A stretch of DNA of 64,000 nt from Medicago truncatula (Eukaryota > Streptophyta > Magnoliopsida > Fabales > Fabaceae). Location: assembly GCF_003473485.1 (NCBI RefSeq), contig NC_053046.1:18052001-18116000 (forward strand). The letters are read 5' to 3'. Under the pieces are notes generated by a model that did no database searches, was not told the origin of the DNA, and worked only from the letters and a program-made list of their open reading frames with translations. Made by a program: the position numbers and the translations under genes. Positions 13,880 to 25,396 of this stretch are shown here, in pieces; positions within the stretch are counted from its first letter, which is position 1; every line of letters starts with the position of its first letter.

Positions 13880-16800
13880 TCCAATTACTCTGAAATTGCA
13901 AAAAAGAGGGTTTTCATCAACCAACTAACTATACATTCACACAATTCATAATCCATCATGTGTTTTGACTCATCAAAATAAGGGACCTTAAAATGTCACA
14001 TGTCTTTAGACTAAAGAATTTTCACACCTAGTAAGTATCTAGACAAGAAAAATAAGAGAAATTACATGTGATATCCTTCAACTTTATCCCATTTGTCATG
14101 ACATATAAAAAACACTTTGTGGAGAAAACTTTTAATGAACCAAATACTTTTTGTATAAAATGTGCAAAAATATAAAGAAATTCAGTATTTCACATCATTG
14201 AGTTAGTAATATGTTTAAGTAAAATGAGTTTCAACAAGATTATCTTTGGTTAATATGAGTATCTGTTCAATTGAGTTCCAACAAGATTACAGCAAATACC
14301 ATCCCATTTCTTATTTTGGTCATCTACAACCATTTGACAATGATCGAGGTATCAAACAGCGGATGGATTTTAGACGCGACAAGGGGGTGTTTCAGAGGGA
14401 TTCCAATTAGGATGTAGGACTCAGAATTGATGTGAAAAGAAAAAAGAAGAAGACATAGGTATCGCTATTGTTAACATAAACAGCAACACACATATGACGG
14501 ATTAAGCATCACACAGTTTTTGGCACAGATGATAGAAACAATAGTTGTGCAATCAAATACAAACGATCAAATCAAATATATAAACGAAAAGCTTTTCTCA
14601 AATAAGCGATTTCAACATCGGGCATGATGATATTAGTTTATCAGCTTAAGGAAAAATGTTAACATGTAAATAACACTCTTTTAGGATAAATGTTTTTCTT
14701 ACATAACAATTAGAAGGATCAATCTTTGTTTCTAATACATATCAAGTCAAATATTCTTCATGTAAATTCTCTTAGAACTTCCGCAACGATTCCATTGAAT
14801 TTTGTATTTTGTTCATTGCCCATATGTTATACAGGCTGTGTATGGTTTCTGGTTTTGCGTCTGTCTCAGACCTTGAGCCAACATCCAATTAGGTGAATTC
14901 CAAATTTTGGGAATTTCATCAAATGGTTGCATCCAAACTTTGCTTCTACTGGCAGTACAAAGTTTTATGAGTTATAAGATTCTTCAACTGTTGGTTTGTT
15001 CTGCACAATACCAACTGATTAGCTACATTCACACAATACATCAAGTGTTTTAACTCATCCAAGTGATGGACCTAAAACATCATATATACCTTTGAGTTTA
15101 GAACCAAGAATTCTCACACCTAGTAAGTATCTAGCCAAGAAAATTAAGGGAAATTAAATATAATATCCTTCAATTTTATCCCATTTGTCATGACATCTAA
15201 ATGCACTTTGTAGATAAAACTTTAAATGAAGCAAATTACTTTCATGAAATGTGCAAAAAAGGTCACGTAATTCATAATTTCACACCATTAAAACACACTT
15301 TAACATGTAATAACACCATCATCAAGTTAGTAATATGTTTAAGCGAAACTAACCAAGTCTTCCCCTTCCTTCAACTTATGCAAGTTTCACTTAATTGTGA
15401 TATTATCTGATGTTGAAATACCATCCCATTTTCAAAACTCATCAAGTCAATATCGTTGGAAGCCTGAATTTTCCAGAGTTCTTATTTTTAATGATCTATG
15501 AACCAATATTGCAACTTGCTATATGTCTTCCAGTCCCAATAAGGTTGACTTTTACATAGGATACTTCATATGTGTTTGACAAGAGAGCATCACTATCAGT
15601 TGCTTACCTATCTAGGCAAGAAATCATAATTGGAAATGGCAATCTAAAAGGCGTTTAAACTTTCTCCGCGACCAAAGTCATTGCGTGTGTTGAGATCAAA
15701 ACATGCTTTGACAAGTACCTCCCCGGCACGTTGAGCATCATCCTGGATTCATGTCGGGAAAAATCCTAAGCATAGCCAAACACTGTTTTCCCTGTCTCAT
15801 ATATATTTCTCTTAAATGAGGTGGACTACTTACAAGTTACAACTGTTCTACAGGAAGGATTTTCTCCGAACGATTCGTACAGTCTTCTTCCATAGAATAA
15901 ACATTTCTTGTTTTGGTCATCTACAATTGTTTATCTGAGAAAAAACAGAAAACCTTGGATTTGTTGATGTTCCATTAAACTGGAAAAACAGAGACAGTGC
16001 AATCTAATACAGACTAGTACTAAGTTTAGTAGCACAAGAATAGTAAAACACTGACACAGAGACCCTTGGGTCTCTCTTATTCCAAATAACCCCTCAAATT
16101 ATTCTAGGATGCCTGACTATGTCTCGTACAAACAAAAAATATACACAAACTGCAAAGTAACTGCTTATAATAACTGGTATTAAATAATTATCAACTACCC
16201 AGAAACTGCCAGGGTCAGTTTCTGTTGCTTTACCTCTCATAATACTTCTTAAGAAGAGGTCTGTCTAAAAGACTTCTTGAATCATGATATAATATCCATT
16301 CCCATGTGTTATAAACTTATACAGACCATGCATGGTGCTAGTTTTACATCAGCCCGCGAGTCAACAACTGGTTTGTCATCTTCAATTAAACGACCCTGGA
16401 CATTTCTTCATGCAATCACTTCACCTCAGGCTTTGGGAGTTTTATATCAAATGGTTATAACAAACTTTTCTTGTTCTATTCGTACAAACTTTAGAGTTAT
16501 AAGATTCTTCAATTGTTCATTTGTTCTGCACAATGAACCAACTGATGAAGCTACATTCACACATTTAAGAATTCATCAAATGGTTTAACTCATCAAAATT
16601 ACGGACCTTAAAACATTATATTCCTTTGGAGTTTAGACTCAAGAGTTCTCGTGCATATGAAGTATCTAGCTAAGAAAATAAGGGAAATTACACACATATC
16701 CTTCAACTTTATCCCATTTGTCATGACATGTAATAATTTAAATAAAGTAAATTATTTTTGCAGAAAATGTGCAAAAATGTCGTGCAATTCAAAATTTCAC

Positions 16801-17020
16801 ACCATTAAAACATTTTAACATATAATCCTACCATCATTAAGTTAGTAACATATTTAAGCAAAACAATGATGTGTTACTCCTCCTTCTACTTAAGCAAATT
16901 TTCACTTAATTATGATATTATCTTAAGATTAAAATGAGTTTCAACAAGATTACATCAAATACAACCCCATTTTATTACTCATAGTCCATAACATTTAAAG
17001 CCTGGATTTTTCAAAGTTCT
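13880..17020 (-). repeat. Three tandem diverged copies of the uL18 downstream region
   Basis: A block of about 350-450 bp recurs at roughly 13900-14240, 15000-15430 and 16520-16980. Each copy includes words such as CTTCAACTTTATCCCATTTG or its variants, followed by TCATGACAT and later TCACACCATTAAAACA. The blocks alternate with decayed copies of uL18 exons 3 and 4 (next entry). This is best explained as tandem duplication of the 3' half of the uL18 gene plus its downstream flank, followed by decay. Confidence 0.8.
15635..15985 (-). pseudogene. Decayed second copy of uL18 exons 3 and 4
   Basis: On the minus strand, about 15985-15838 matches exon 3 of the intact gene (begins FNGTSTNPRFSVF against FNGTATHPRLSVF), but a deletion removes the stretch before VDDQNKK and shifts the frame. 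About 15745-15625 matches exon 4 (AQRAGEVLVKACFDLN against AQRVGEALVKACVDLN), but it lacks about ten codons including EISSYDR and has a stop inside the LNAFEIAI block. A third exon 3 trace lies at about 14305-14335, where only TTTTGGTCATCTACAA survives. No upstream exons accompany either copy. Confidence 0.85.
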
Positions 17021-17142
17021 TATTTTCATGATCTATTAACCAATGTGGCAACTTGCGATAAAGCAATCTCTTCCTGTCCGAATAAGAACATCATAATGCT
17101 TCATATGTGTTTGACAAGAGAACAATATTATCAGTTACATAC

Positions 17143-18326
17143 CTATCTAGGCAAGAACCCAAAATTGGAAATGGCAATCTCAAAGGCGTTTAACCTTTCT
17201 CCACGACCAAAGCCATTGCGATCATAGGATGATATTTCATTTATGTTTAGATCAACACAGGCTTTCACAAGTGCCTCCCCAACACGTTGAGCAGCTTCCT
17301 AAAACAATATTTCACCCAAACATAAGGAAAAATCCAAAGCTAAAGTCTAATGTAACAAAAGTTGTTTTCCAAGTCTCATACAATATTTGTCTCAAAAATG
17401 AGTTGGACTACTTACAATAGTGCTGCAGGGAGGATTTTCTCGGAACAATTTCTGCAGTGTGCTTCCATAGAATAAGCACTTTTTATTTTGATCATCTACA
17501 AGCATTGCATACAATTGCTTATCTGAGCAAAATACTGAAAGCCTTGGATGTGTGGCAGTACCATTAAACTAAAAAAAAAAGGGCAGGATAACATGGTATT
17601 AATAAAAGATTGAGGATAAACGCTAATTGAAGTAACTCAATAAATGAGTGATAAACTTCTAGACACAACAAACCTATGTAGCACCGACACTTCTACTGAA
17701 AGTGTGTCTGGTGTTCGATGCGAGTCGATGTCAGACAGTGACACTACACCAACACATGTTACAATCAAAAGAACAACTATACAGTATTCTTATAAGACGT
17801 ACCTTTTTCTGCATCTTCCTGTTTCGAATTTTAGCACTTTCTTTTCTTGCATTCGCCTTGGCTTTAGTCACTAATGATTTTTTAATTAAACCTGAAAGGA
17901 AATTCAAAATTCACTGCAAGCATTATCAAAATTCACATTAAACACAATACCAAATTGATATTATGATGAAGCACATATACTCATACTCCTTGGATAAGGC
18001 GTGTCCGAGTGTCGTCAGATAAGTATCGTGTTTGACACCAACACATATGATTACATTGAATTATGTTATATGATTACATTGAATTATGTTATTTTCTTCA
18101 GAGATAATATTCAATCAATTATTATGGACCTTATTATAAGCTATCAAAAGCATAAAACACACCACAAAAAGAATTATTAAAGAAGAAAACAAATTGCAAA
18201 GATTTAAGTTATGTTTAACTTACTTGTAGTTTGTGGTTGAAAGGAAATGAATGGTTTTGGGATAACTCCGAAGAAAGAAGAAGTATTGAATTGAAATAGT
18301 TCAAATGAATTCACGACTTGAACCAT
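17143..18326 (-). CDS. Organellar ribosomal protein uL18 (L18p/L5e family), 4 exons
   Basis: Exons are 18326-18224, 17891-17803, 17568-17416 and 17298-17143, with GT-AG introns. They total 501 nt and encode 166 residues. Residues 1-34 are rich in F, S and T with few acidic residues, which fits an organelle targeting peptide. Residues about 36-64 are a basic KAKANARKESAKIRNRKMQK segment. The uL18 core follows: HPRLSVFCSDKQLYAMLVDD in exon 3 and VGEALVKACVDLNINEISSY in exon 4, then DRNGFGRGERLNAFEIAI and the C-terminus NFGFLPR. uL18 binds 5S rRNA or its site in the central protuberance of the large subunit. I favour a mitochondrial over a plastid role from the short form of the protein, but this is not settled. 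Both long introns hold copies of the 'GACAC' dispersed repeat. A foldback MITE starts about 83 bp upstream of the ATG. Confidence 0.88.
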
Positions 18327-18408
18327 ATTTTAAGACTCTTAAATCGCAACCAGTGTGTCAGTTCTGGAGATTGGAGATAGTTTCGTTGTTTTGAAGGTTT
18401 TGAAAGGA

Positions 18409-19277
18409 GTGAATAGTCGATTCCACTGAAATTGTAAGTTTGATCAATTACCCCATGAAATTAACAAAACTTCAATTACCTCCTGAAATTTCACAACATT
18501 AGTCAATGTACTTCCTCCGTCAAATTTTTCTGTTAGTGAACATGTCGTTTTGCAAATACCCCCGAAATTTTGCACTTATGTGCAAAATGCCCCCCAAACT
18601 TAAAAATTTATATTATTTTTTCTTAAAAACAAACAATTAATAGTTAAATATTAAAATTAACTATTAATTTTGGAATTTGGAAAAACTACATGCATATATA
18701 CATCAAAATAGACTCTAAAATGGGGAAAAGTATGTATTTTTTAAAGTGACAATAATGGTATGATTTGTGGATTAATATTGAGGGTTGTGTAGTTTAAATG
18801 GTTTGAGCAAATTGTTGAAGGAGTTGGAGGAGTTAAAAGACTAAGATGGTGAAGGAGAAAATATAAATTTAAATCTGATTATTAATTTGTTTATAAACCT
18901 CTAAAAATAATAATTTGTCTATTAGAAATAACCATTATTGTCACTCTAAAAATACACATTTTTTTCTATTTTGATGTATATATGTATGTAGTTTTTCCAA
19001 ACTCCAAAATTAATAGTTAGCTTTGATATTTAACTATTAATTGTTTGTTTTTAAGAAAAATATAATATAAATTTTTAAGTTTGGGGGCATTTTGCACATA
19101 AGTGCAAAACTTCAGGGAGGTATTTGCAAAACGTCATGTTCACTAACAGAAAAATTTGACGGAGGGGGTAAATTGACTAACGTTGTAAAATTTCAGGGGG
19201 GTAATTGAAGTTTTGTTAATTTCAGGAGGGTAATTGATGAAACTTACAATTTCAGGGGGGAAATTGACTATTTACTC
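18409..19277. mobile_element. Long foldback (Mutator-like) MITE upstream of uL18
   Basis: Two arms of about 350 bp are inverted copies of each other: the left starts GAGTGAATAGTC and the right ends GACTATTTACTC. Internal pairs include GGGGCATTTTGCACATAAG against its complement, and a central TGATGTATATATG pair. The flanks GTTTTGAAA and GTTTTATGA agree at six of nine positions, so the 9-bp duplication is only suggestive. It lies in the promoter region of the uL18 gene and could form a large hairpin or give rise to small RNAs. Confidence 0.72.
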
Positions 19278-20285
19278 GTTTTATGACTATCTCAGTGATT
19301 TTTTTATTTAAACTTAAATAGGCATTTTTTATTAAAAAATTAAAAATAAAATAGGGACAAATATTTATTATTTGTTTTATAAAGGTAGAGGCAAAATCAC
19401 TATCATCACCGTAGAGATCGTATATCGAGAAGCAAGCAACATACATCTTAACATATTTATGTTCTAATTGATTAAAATTCAAATAGCCCCGTTAAATTAT
19501 GTGGGCTCTATATAAATTTGTCGAAACTCGCGTGATTTTTAATCAATTAAAGAAAATGTGTTGCTAGCATTTCTCATATCATATTTACTTTGTTTGTCTA
19601 AATTATAAGTCGTTTTAAAAAAAAAGATTTGTCTCTTAAATTATATTTCCTCCGTCTCATGATAATTGAGGACTTTTGTTCATTTCACTCATTTATTTTG
19701 GTAGTGTTACAATGTAACGAGACAAAAAGAAAAAGAAAAAAGAGAGAGACAAAATTAAGTTCCAAGCTTATATCTTAGGATGAGAGATTCCACGCCAAGC
19801 GGAGGACAGTTCCAGTTAACAGAGCACCTAGCGTGATCCTACCTTAGCCATGTAAAGCAAATGAATGTCTTAAATGAACGTCAGACTCAAGTGCAATAAG
19901 ACGTTCATTTTACTCATTAAAAAAAAAGTGTAAAAGTGAAAGAGAAATATATATAACAATTGACAAATGACACCCCCTTCCTTAGTTTATTTTTTTTTTA
20001 CAATTGACATCCCCTTATGCTTTTTTTTTTTTTTTAAGAAATCCCCTTATGCCTTTAATTTCCCTGCAATGCACAAAATTCTTTTTTCATTCATACAAGT
20101 GATTTTTCAATCCACAATTTTCTCTTACCAATAACAAACAAACATTTAAATAAGGATATTTAGTTTTTTATTCAAATGCAAATTTAATAATTATTTATTT
20201 ATATAATTTAAAGTCCAAAAATCATTTTTTTCACAAAAAATATTAATAATAAATAAGTGCTTTTTAACAATTCACAATTTTCTCC
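19278..20285. other. Intergenic DNA with Stowaway-like remnants
   Basis: The segment near 19640-19670 contains a TTTCCTCCGTCTCATGATAA motif, typical of Stowaway/mariner MITE ends. A related CGGAGAGAGTAC end is at about 21222-21234. No matching complete element could be delimited. No gene is seen. Confidence 0.45.
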
Positions 20286-20289
20286 TTCT

Positions 20290-20350
20290 AAAGCCCCGGG
20301 CCTTGCATATATTATACATTGTCCTTATCAACTGAGTTAAGCTCACGTGG
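20290..20350 (-). mobile_element. Truncated tRNA-derived SINE
   Basis: The minus strand reads GAGCTTAACTCAGTTGATAAG (A-box-like) followed by a TATAATATATGC block and a CCCGGGGC remnant. It matches the plus-strand copy at 20443-20530, and the two form an inverted pair around the TA repeat. Confidence 0.65.
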
Positions 20351-20366
20351 ACAAGTGTGCATTGTC

Positions 20367-20370
<4 letters not shown>

Positions 20371-20401
<31 letters not shown>
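20371..20401. repeat. (TA)n microsatellite
   Basis: About 15 TA units between two inverted SINE copies. Confidence 0.95.
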
Positions 20402-20404
<3 letters not shown>

Positions 20405-20442
20405 GTATGGTTTTTTAATTAAAATAATTCTCTCGAGTTGTG

Positions 20443-20532
20443 TCTTCATGAGTTTAGCTCAGTTGATAAGGACAATGCATAATATATGCAGGATCCGGGG
20501 TTCAACCCCCGGTCACCACAAAAAAAAAAAAT
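20443..20532 (+). mobile_element. tRNA-derived SINE with A-tail
   Basis: The sequence has an A-box-like GTTTAGCTCAGTTGATAAGG and a B-box-like GGGGTTCAACCCCC about 40 bases later, ending in a run of A. It is the same family as 20290-20350 and 47928-48066. Confidence 0.75.
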
Positions 20533-20689
20533 CTCACCAATTGTTTTTTTTTCTTTTTCTTTTACATTCTACAATTATTCCACTTTTATTGGTTTAAGAT
20601 ATAACAAATTAAGTCAATTATAATTTTATTTTTTACCATTTAAACATCTAATTACTCAACTAACTACTCATCTGTTTTTGTCATGTCCA

Positions 20690-21137
20690 ACTTTCGATGC
20701 TATTTGGTCGTTGGTGCGGACGTGGCTTGGTTTTGATGGGACGGACTCTCAGGTTATTTCATATCACTTCTTGCAATTTATTAATTATGCAGGTGGTCTG
20801 AAATTACGATGATCCCTTTTTTATCTGATATGGCTCTTGTGCGTTTGAGTCTTGTGGAACGAACAAAATAATAGGTTCTTTAAGAACCAACAAAGCTCTA
20901 TTCCACATATGTTAGATAAAGTAAAATCATACTCTTTGTGGTGGTTGAAAGCTAGTAACGCTACCTTTGTTTTCGGTACTCATTTGTGGTGGTCAAGCTC
21001 ACTTATGTGTTTGGGTATCGGCTAGCTTTTTATGTATTTTTGACAGAGTTGTTGTACTCTTCGTGATTGTTTTGGCACACCTTGTGCTGAAACGATTGCA
21101 CTGTTAGTGTTAATATACTTCATTTTAGCCTGTTAAA
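20690..21137 (+). pseudogene. 3' end of an L1 LINE (ORF2 C-terminus)
   Basis: Translation gives RTWLGFDG, then VLWNERNNRFFKNQQSSIPH, MLDKVKSYSLWWLKASNATF and HLWWSSSLMCLGIG, with at least two frame breaks and a premature stop. These are the C-terminal zf-RVT-side blocks of plant L1 ORF2 proteins. The 3' untranslated part contains GGCACACCTTGTGCTG, also seen in the two antisense L1 3' ends elsewhere in the window. It is a 5'-truncated, dead insertion. Confidence 0.8.
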
Positions 21138-21139
21138 AA

Positions 21140-22065
21140 AAGCGTGTTTTAATAAAAAGATCGACACTATTAATCATTTTCTTAATAATCATCCAAAATT
21201 CGAAAATGACATCTAATTTAAACGGAGAGAGTACGTAACTACAAATCTACAACACGTTAGTATAATAACTACTACCATATAAAATAACAATTGTAGCATA
21301 TAATAATAATAATAGATTTATCACCAAACTTTTCCGAATTGATAAAAAAAAAAAAAAAAAAAATTGACAAAACAAAATCCTTGTCCTCCACGCTATGTAA
21401 AACATTTTCATTTTCAAGCACAAGGGTCATTTCCAACATATCCCGACCTTATCAAAAAGAGTTGTGTTATTTGAATCACCGTTTGTTTGACAACTATAAT
21501 TTAACAAAGAAAAAGATGTATTGACACAAAAACCAAAACAATAAAAAAAAAATTCAAACATAATACAAGTATGTGAGAAAAAATTATCAAAAAAATTATC
21601 AAAAAGTGGTTCTTATAAATATCATTATCTACAAAAAATTCACCACCTCTCCCAGTTTCCACCCCTAATTATCTCTCGTCATTTCGAATCAAAGAGTCAA
21701 ACAACCAAAATAAATTACTTAAGCAACTATTCCTCCAATACAAGCTCCTCCTCGAAGTACACATCCAAATTCACTCCTCCCCTTTCTATCTCACATCTTA
21801 GTCTTGACTACTTTCTTCACAATTTTCCTCCAAACTTTTACCCTCATTTTGATATAAGAAAGATAATTGGCACAAACGCATCACCAAATTGTTATGAACA
21901 ATTGTTTCTCCAATGCTCACATATTTGTTTTTCCAAGAATTCAATTTTCTCGTTTCAACACGGAATTCAATTTTCATGAGATTTTTAACATAAGTCTAGA
22001 TGTCAAATTTCAAATGGATTTTTTTTATGATGTGGCGTTGCAGACACGTTATAATATCATTAACT
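21140..22065. other. AT-rich intergenic DNA
   Basis: No gene is recognised. A stretch at 21640-21870 is pyrimidine-rich and leader-like on the plus strand, but no credible coding sequence follows. Confidence 0.5.
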
Positions 22066-22069
22066 TAAT

Positions 22070-22300
22070 AATTTAATTTTTATTTTTTTTAAAAAATCAA
22101 AATGAAATATATTGCTCAAAAGTAAGGTGGTTCACCCCGCACAAGGTGTGCTAAAGTGGTGAAACACCCAATGTCTGATACAAACAACATGCACCTAACA
22201 ACGATGCCTGCACCAAAGATAAAAATAAAAATTACATAATACCCATACAAAATAGTGGGTATCTCTACCAGTCATGAAAATCAAACGTTATAGTAACAAC
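22070..22300 (-). mobile_element. 3' end fragment of an L1-type LINE
   Basis: On the minus strand it ends CATTTTGATTTTTTAAAAAA and carries the CACACCTTGTGCGGGGTG block just before the tail. The same arrangement is found at 47430-47640 (minus) and 21060-21137 (plus). Only the 3' untranslated part is recognisable. Confidence 0.6.
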
Positions 22301-22462
22301 ATTTGAAGAAAACCATAAAAAGGAGTTTAGTTTCACTCTTTCAACAATGTTGAGAGGATCACTAACCATATTAATTTATTTATCTATTAATATAACCATA
22401 AACTAAAGATTTAATAGTCAAATTACTAAATTATTGATATTTCAAGTTCTTGATAGTTTATA

Positions 22463-23000
22463 GGCTTAATTACACTTTTGATCCTACCATTTGGACCAAC
22501 TCACGAAAATGGTCCTATCTTTTTTAAATCGAACAAAATCGTCCTTAAACTATATGTTTTTTGCAGTTTTAGTCCTATTTCCCTATTTCCAACTCCATAA
22601 ATGACAGTTTTAGTCTAACCACTTATGCTCAACCATGAAATAAACAAAGAATAAAACATGTGGGTACAATGAATCTACTTTATTCAGCACACTAACCTAA
22701 TTTCCGAGACATGCTACATACCCGAAACATGTCTTAGAAATTAGGGTTTTTCTTGGTTTGTGTGCTGAACAAAGTAGATTCCTTATACCCACATGATTTA
22801 TTCCTTGTTTATTTTATGGTTGAGCATAGGTGGTTGAACTAAAACGGTCATTTATGTGCGTTTCTGGAGTTGGAAATAGGGAGATAGGACTAAAACTGCA
22901 AAAAAACATATAGTTTAGGGATGATTTTGTTCGATTTAAAAGAGGTAGGACCAATTTCGTGAGTTTGTCAAAATACAAGGATCACAAGTGTAATTAAGCC
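22463..23000. mobile_element. Mutator-like foldback MITE, copy 1 (538 bp)
   Basis: The arms start GGCTTAATTACACTTTTG and face each other almost to the centre, including the inner pair ATGCTCAACCATGAAATAAA and its complement. The flanking duplication TAGTTTATA is perfect at 22454-22462 and 23001-23009 (9 bp). A second copy of the family lies at 55696-56240. No transposase is present. Confidence 0.93.
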
Positions 23001-23292
23001 TAGTTTATATTAGAGTAAAAAATCAAACTCGAGAGTTTTTAATCACTCCATTTGTTTACTTTTCCACTCTGGTTATCAAGTCAACCTTATATGTCATTAT
23101 AATCAAGGGTTTGTCTAACATGTGCAATATTGCATATGTTAAAGATATTAAAAGTAATAAGTTTTTTTTTTTTTTTGTCAAGAAAAGTAGTAAAGTTTTT
23201 ATTGAATAACACCAATTATTTATTAAAATGTTATATATTTAATACAAAATATACAAGTTCTAACGCAAAATTACTATTTTAAACTTCTTAAC

Positions 23293-23449
23293 ATGGGAAG
23301 AAAAGGGAGGAAGAAGATGGTGAGAGAAGAAGGGTTGGTGGTAACGATGAAGTTTGGGTTAGTTTTTCTATTAATAGGAGTAGGAGAAATCAAGATCAAG
23401 ATTCTTCATTCAACCCTAGATGAGATGATGATGATGAAGTTGAGAATTA
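23293..23449 (+). pseudogene. RING-H2 gene remnant, copy A (3' end only)
   Basis: From 23293 the sequence matches the last quarter of the two intact RING genes. The original frame reads GKKREEEDGERRRVGGNDEV, then WVSFSINRSRRNQDQDSSFN, and a stop falls early at the NPR position (TGA in place of GAA). Several codons are missing in the glycine-rich part. The RING domain and everything upstream are absent, with an abrupt breakpoint at 23293. The match continues downstream through the 3' flank (about 23450-23870). It cannot make a ubiquitin ligase. Confidence 0.9.
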
Positions 23450-23874
23450 ATTTTCTTAGGGTTTTGTTTTTCAATTTGTTGAATATATGTATAGCTGCAA
23501 ATGCACAAAATTGGTTTTTCACGTGGCAATAAATAATGATTTTTTTAATATCCATTTAATTCTTTTGATTTGTGATGTTTAAGCTTCGTTTTGTATTGTT
23601 ATTGCTGTTAAAATTATGCTGTTTATGGTAGTGACTACGGTTGAAAATTGTTGCTGCGGTGGTGCTGTGAATGTTTATATTAGGGTAGAGGATTGTGAAT
23701 TTTAAAGCACACTCTAGGCTTCTAAATTCTACATGATGTCTTGTTTTGCATACTGATTTTTTAAATCGCACACTGTTTTTTAAAACAAATAACACTGATT
23801 TTTAAAACGCATACTATTTTTTGAAACAAGTAAAAAATGAATTTTTTTTATGAATTTTTATTGACATTCAAACT

Positions 23875-24135
23875 AGAAAGAATTTGTTTCCTTTTCATGG
23901 AGAATTTTGAGTCTTGAATCTTGATACCTCTAGCATTAGAAGTGTGTCCATAGGATTTGTACCTGGTGACTCTGAAAAGTTGCGTCATCCCATACCTTTT
24001 GATCTTTTTATATTATGAACTTTATAGCGCTTATCAACAAATGATCCAACATTGCAACCACCATGATAGTGATAGATAGTTCTCATATTTTCGTTGTAAA
24101 ACTTTCTAAGGTCGAACTCGATAGATTATAATGTC
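23875..24135 (-). pseudogene. GMC oxidoreductase remnant, copy A (C-terminal coding end)
   Basis: On the minus strand this matches the last roughly 85 codons of the intact GMC gene at 35157-37827. The HYHGGC region (ACCACCATGATAGTGATAGA on the plus strand) and the SPGTNP region (ACCTGGTGACTC) are both recognisable. Small indels break the frame and all upstream coding sequence is missing. It sits 3' and convergent to the RING remnant, as in intact copy C. Confidence 0.9.
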
Positions 24136-24289
24136 TATTAGAAACATATAAGATAGACATCCTGAATATCATAATAGAGATGAGAGTTGAATTGAGAAAG
24201 AAAAATCGAAAAGCTCAAAACAAAATGATGACAAAAATGTAGCCAAAGGTGTGCTAGAAATTCAAATTCATGGATCAGAAGCCTATAAG

Positions 24290-24845
24290 AAAAGTAAAGT
24301 TAGCACATAGATCATATTTTTTCACAACAGCCGGATCACTATAACCGACTGCATTGAGATCGTCACCAAAGAATTCAACAGTTACATCTTGTTCAACACT
24401 ATACTTCAATTCTGCCCTTTGAAAAGGAACATCCGCTCTAACAAGTTTGTCTCCGTCGACTAAAACAACAGGAAATGTTTCAAAAAAAAGTAGGCATATA
24501 CGACGTACATAAAGTTCACGCCCATCTTTGTCTCTAAAGATAGGATGTTCTAACCAACCAACAACTATTCCATCTCTCCATTGTCCATTCAGCCCGCTCT
24601 ACACAATCCTCATTTTTTGGATTATTGCCGACGTAATCATAAAAAGCTATTTTTTCAAGAATTTTAGACCAAGCTTCTAATAAATTTTGATTTTCGGCTA
24701 GCCCAGCACCAACTCTTCGATATATTTCTACCTGGAAGTATTCATGATCCCATTGATAACGAGTCGAACCAAATAATTCAATCGGAGTTGTTGAACCATA
24801 CCATAGTATAACATTTAATTTTTGTAGTAATTTAGCAACCAAGGC
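24290..24845 (-). pseudogene. psbB: Nuclear copy of chloroplast psbB (CP47), copy A
   Basis: The minus strand encodes a decayed internal part of the photosystem II CP47 protein. It opens with [20 protein letters not shown], and later blocks include [30 protein letters not shown] and [20 protein letters not shown], ending near DPAVVKKY. Frameshifts and small indels, for example after the YDYVGNNP block, show it is not functional. psbB is normally plastid-encoded, so this is a NUPT (plastid DNA in the nuclear genome). It sits inside a duplicated nuclear segment, which argues against sample contamination. Both ends fade into unrelated sequence. Confidence 0.92.
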
Positions 24846-24926
24846 AAAATATTAATAACCATTAGTTTGTTCAAACGATTAATTCCTTGCTTGCTCATCA
24901 AGTCATTCTTTATAAGGATCATTGAT

Positions 24927-24929
<3 letters not shown>

Positions 24930-24987
<58 letters not shown>
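24930..24987. repeat. (TA)n microsatellite
   Basis: About 28 TA units followed by (TG)5. It is absent from the paralogous copy B, where a deletion spans the site. Confidence 0.95.
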
Positions 24988-24989
<2 letters not shown>

Positions 24990-25059
24990 ATCTGTGTGTG
25001 TGTGTAGATCAACTATCTAATTATGATAGAGCATAATTACAAGAAAATAATTATAACAT

Positions 25060-25345
25060 ACCTCTCGCCGTCTCAACAACTCTTTTGTTTAAAAAGTCAA
25101 ACATCGTATCAATAGAAGATTAGAACACAAAAGATGAGGTTGTTTCGAAAAGATCAAATTCACATTAATACTTGAGATTCATTCTCATACATTAGATAGA
25201 GAAAGAGATTAAATTGATCATTGTTTGATAAAGATCACAAAAAATTGTTGTAAGTATTTCTTAGGATATCATTAATGCTCTTTAAGGCTTTATCGGTATT
25301 GTGCAGTTGCAAGAGTCTGTCTAAAACTTGTATGGTTAAGTGGAC
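25060..25345 (-). pseudogene. Unidentified coding-like fragment, copy A
   Basis: On the minus strand two short open stretches are conserved with copy B (32130-32430): LDRLLQLHNTDKALKSINDI followed by LRNTYNNFL and a stop, and SSIDTMFDFLNKRVVETARG ending in a plausible GT donor. The family is not recognised. Because both copies have decayed together with their neighbours, I treat them as fragments of a former gene. Confidence 0.4.
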
Positions 25346-25396
25346 CAATAAAAAGAAGAAAAAGGAGCATAAAATTTGAGAGGGTATCTCAAAGCA

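Noticed and set aside
19981..20600. Inverted SINE copies around a TA repeat considered as ends of one transposon
   Set aside because: Each half has its own pol III boxes and the plus copy ends in an A-tail, so two independent SINEs of one family in opposite directions is simpler.
24534..24842. An open minus-strand frame of 102 codons that could be called a photosystem II gene
   Set aside because: It is a broken nuclear copy of plastid psbB with frameshifts, lacks the rest of the protein, and has a decayed paralogue at 31875-32112. It is not a working gene.
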